From: an uncultured Streptococcus sp.
Lineage (GTDB): Bacteria; Bacillota; Bacilli; Lactobacillales; Aerococcaceae
Reading direction: 5' to 3'
Length of the DNA: 6,944 bases
Assembly: GCA_916050055.1 (NCBI GenBank)
Contig: CAJZJY010000057.1
Coordinates: 1 to 6,944, forward strand
Under the pieces are notes generated by a model. That model was not told where the DNA came from. It saw nothing but the letters and a program-made list of their open reading frames with translations, and ran no database searches. Position numbers and translations under genes: made by a program. Positions 6,447 through 6,944 of the stretch are shown here, one piece after another (positions within the stretch are counted from its first letter, which is position 1; each line of letters starts with the position of its first letter).

Positions 6447-6716
6447 ATGGCTAAAAAATCTATGATTGAACGCGAAAAGAAACGCGCTAAAATCGTTGAA
6501 AAATATGCAGCTAAACGTGCGGCGCTAAAAGCAGCAGGTGATTATGAAGGCTTGTCCAAATTACCAGCTAATGCATCCCCAACACGTTTGCACAATCGTT
6601 GCAACTTAACTGGTCGTCCTCACGGCTATATGCGTAAATTCGGTATCAGCCGTATTGCGTTCCGTGAATTGGCGTACAAAGGACAAATTCCTGGTGTTAA
6701 AAAAGCCAGCTGGTAA
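6447..6716 (+). CDS. rpsN: 30S ribosomal protein S14, zinc-free (C-) form
   Basis: 30S head protein needed for late assembly. It is 89 residues. The C-terminal block [20 protein letters not shown] (51-70) plus [19 protein letters not shown] is the S14 core. The zinc-binding form of Gram-positive spc operons is about 61 residues with two CxxC pairs. Here only the first cysteine (Cys52) remains; the others are Thr55, Ser68 and Ala71 by alignment, so zinc binding is not expected. The N-terminal helix ([20 protein letters not shown]) is the extension found in C- forms. B. subtilis keeps such a form as a zinc-starvation paralogue elsewhere; here it sits in the main operon. TAGGAGGA (6431-6438) precedes the start. 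Confidence 0.96.
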   Translation: MAKKSMIEREKKRAKIVEKYAAKRAALKAAGDYEGLSKLPANASPTRLHNRCNLTGRPHGYMRKFGISRIAFRELAYKGQIPGVKKASW

Positions 6717-6743
6717 TATTAGACGAGAGGAGGTTTTTAGATT

Positions 6744-6944
6744 ATGGTAATGACCGATCCTATCGCGGATATGCTTACGCGCATCCGTAATGCAAACGCT
6801 GCACTTCATGAAACGGTAAACATTCCTGCATCTAGAATGAAAGCAGCCGTTCTTGACATCCTTTTACAAGAAGGCTTTGTAAAGAACGTTGAAAAAGAAG
6901 AAAACACTTTAAAAGTAACTTTGAAATATGGTTCCAATAACGAA
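6744..6944 (+). CDS. rpsH: 30S ribosomal protein S8, 5' part
   Basis: 16S rRNA-binding protein of the 30S body; in E. coli it represses the spc operon. The first 67 codons are present and the frame is open to the window edge; the family is about 130 residues, so roughly half is missing because the window ends. It reads [18 protein letters not shown] (1-18), [20 protein letters not shown] (26-45) and [12 protein letters not shown] at the edge, all typical of S8. AGAGGAGG at 6726-6733 is 10 nt before ATG 6744; the in-frame ATG at 6750 is too far from it. Confidence 0.96.
   Translation, partial: MVMTDPIADMLTRIRNANAALHETVNIPASRMKAAVLDILLQEGFVKNVEKEENTLKVTLKYGSNNE

Noticed and set aside
1..6944. 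CRISPR, mobile elements, tRNA/rRNA genes, repeats, or terminators
   Set aside because: Coding sequence is almost continuous and syntenic; no repeat arrays, inverted-repeat ends, RNA genes or GC-hairpin plus T-run terminators were seen.

Overview
The window is a stretch of the bacterial S10 and spc ribosomal protein gene clusters, all on the + strand. It runs from just upstream of rpsJ (S10) into the first half of rpsH (S8). The order is rpsJ-rplC-rplD-rplW-rplB-rpsS-rplV-rpsC-rplP-rpmC-rpsQ-rplN-rplX-rplE-rpsN-rpsH, the standard bacterial order with no insertion, loss or rearrangement.

The DNA leans A+T-rich and has very strong AAAGGAGG-type Shine-Dalgarno sites before almost every gene. Codon use is strongly biased (CGT arginine, GGT glycine, GTT/GTA valine, AAA lysine), as expected for highly expressed genes. 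The proteins read as a low-GC Firmicute of the Negativicutes type. A Veillonella-like organism is my best guess from general resemblance; it is not proven here.

Layout: bases 1-112 are a non-coding leader with several possible RNA helices and a possible 14-codon upstream ORF that ends 2 nt before rpsJ. Bases 113-5135 hold the eleven S10-operon genes. Bases 5160-6944 hold the start of the spc cluster (L14, L24, L5, S14, partial S8). Only 24 nt separate rpsQ from rplN and no terminator or clear promoter is visible there, so the two clusters look co-transcribed. Intergenic gaps are 2 to 39 nt, and three junctions overlap (rplD/rplW 1 nt, rpsC/rplP 1 nt, rplP/rpmC 11 nt), which suggests translational coupling.

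Together the genes make the peptidyl-transferase-proximal proteins (L2, L3, L4, L16), tunnel and exit proteins (L4, L22, L23, L24, L29), central protuberance L5, intersubunit protein L14, the S3/S10/S14/S19 head cluster, and the 30S body proteins S17 and S8. I see no new system. The points worth a second look are the rpsJ leader, a zinc-free S14 in the main spc position, and a glycine-rich, lengthened tip in L3.
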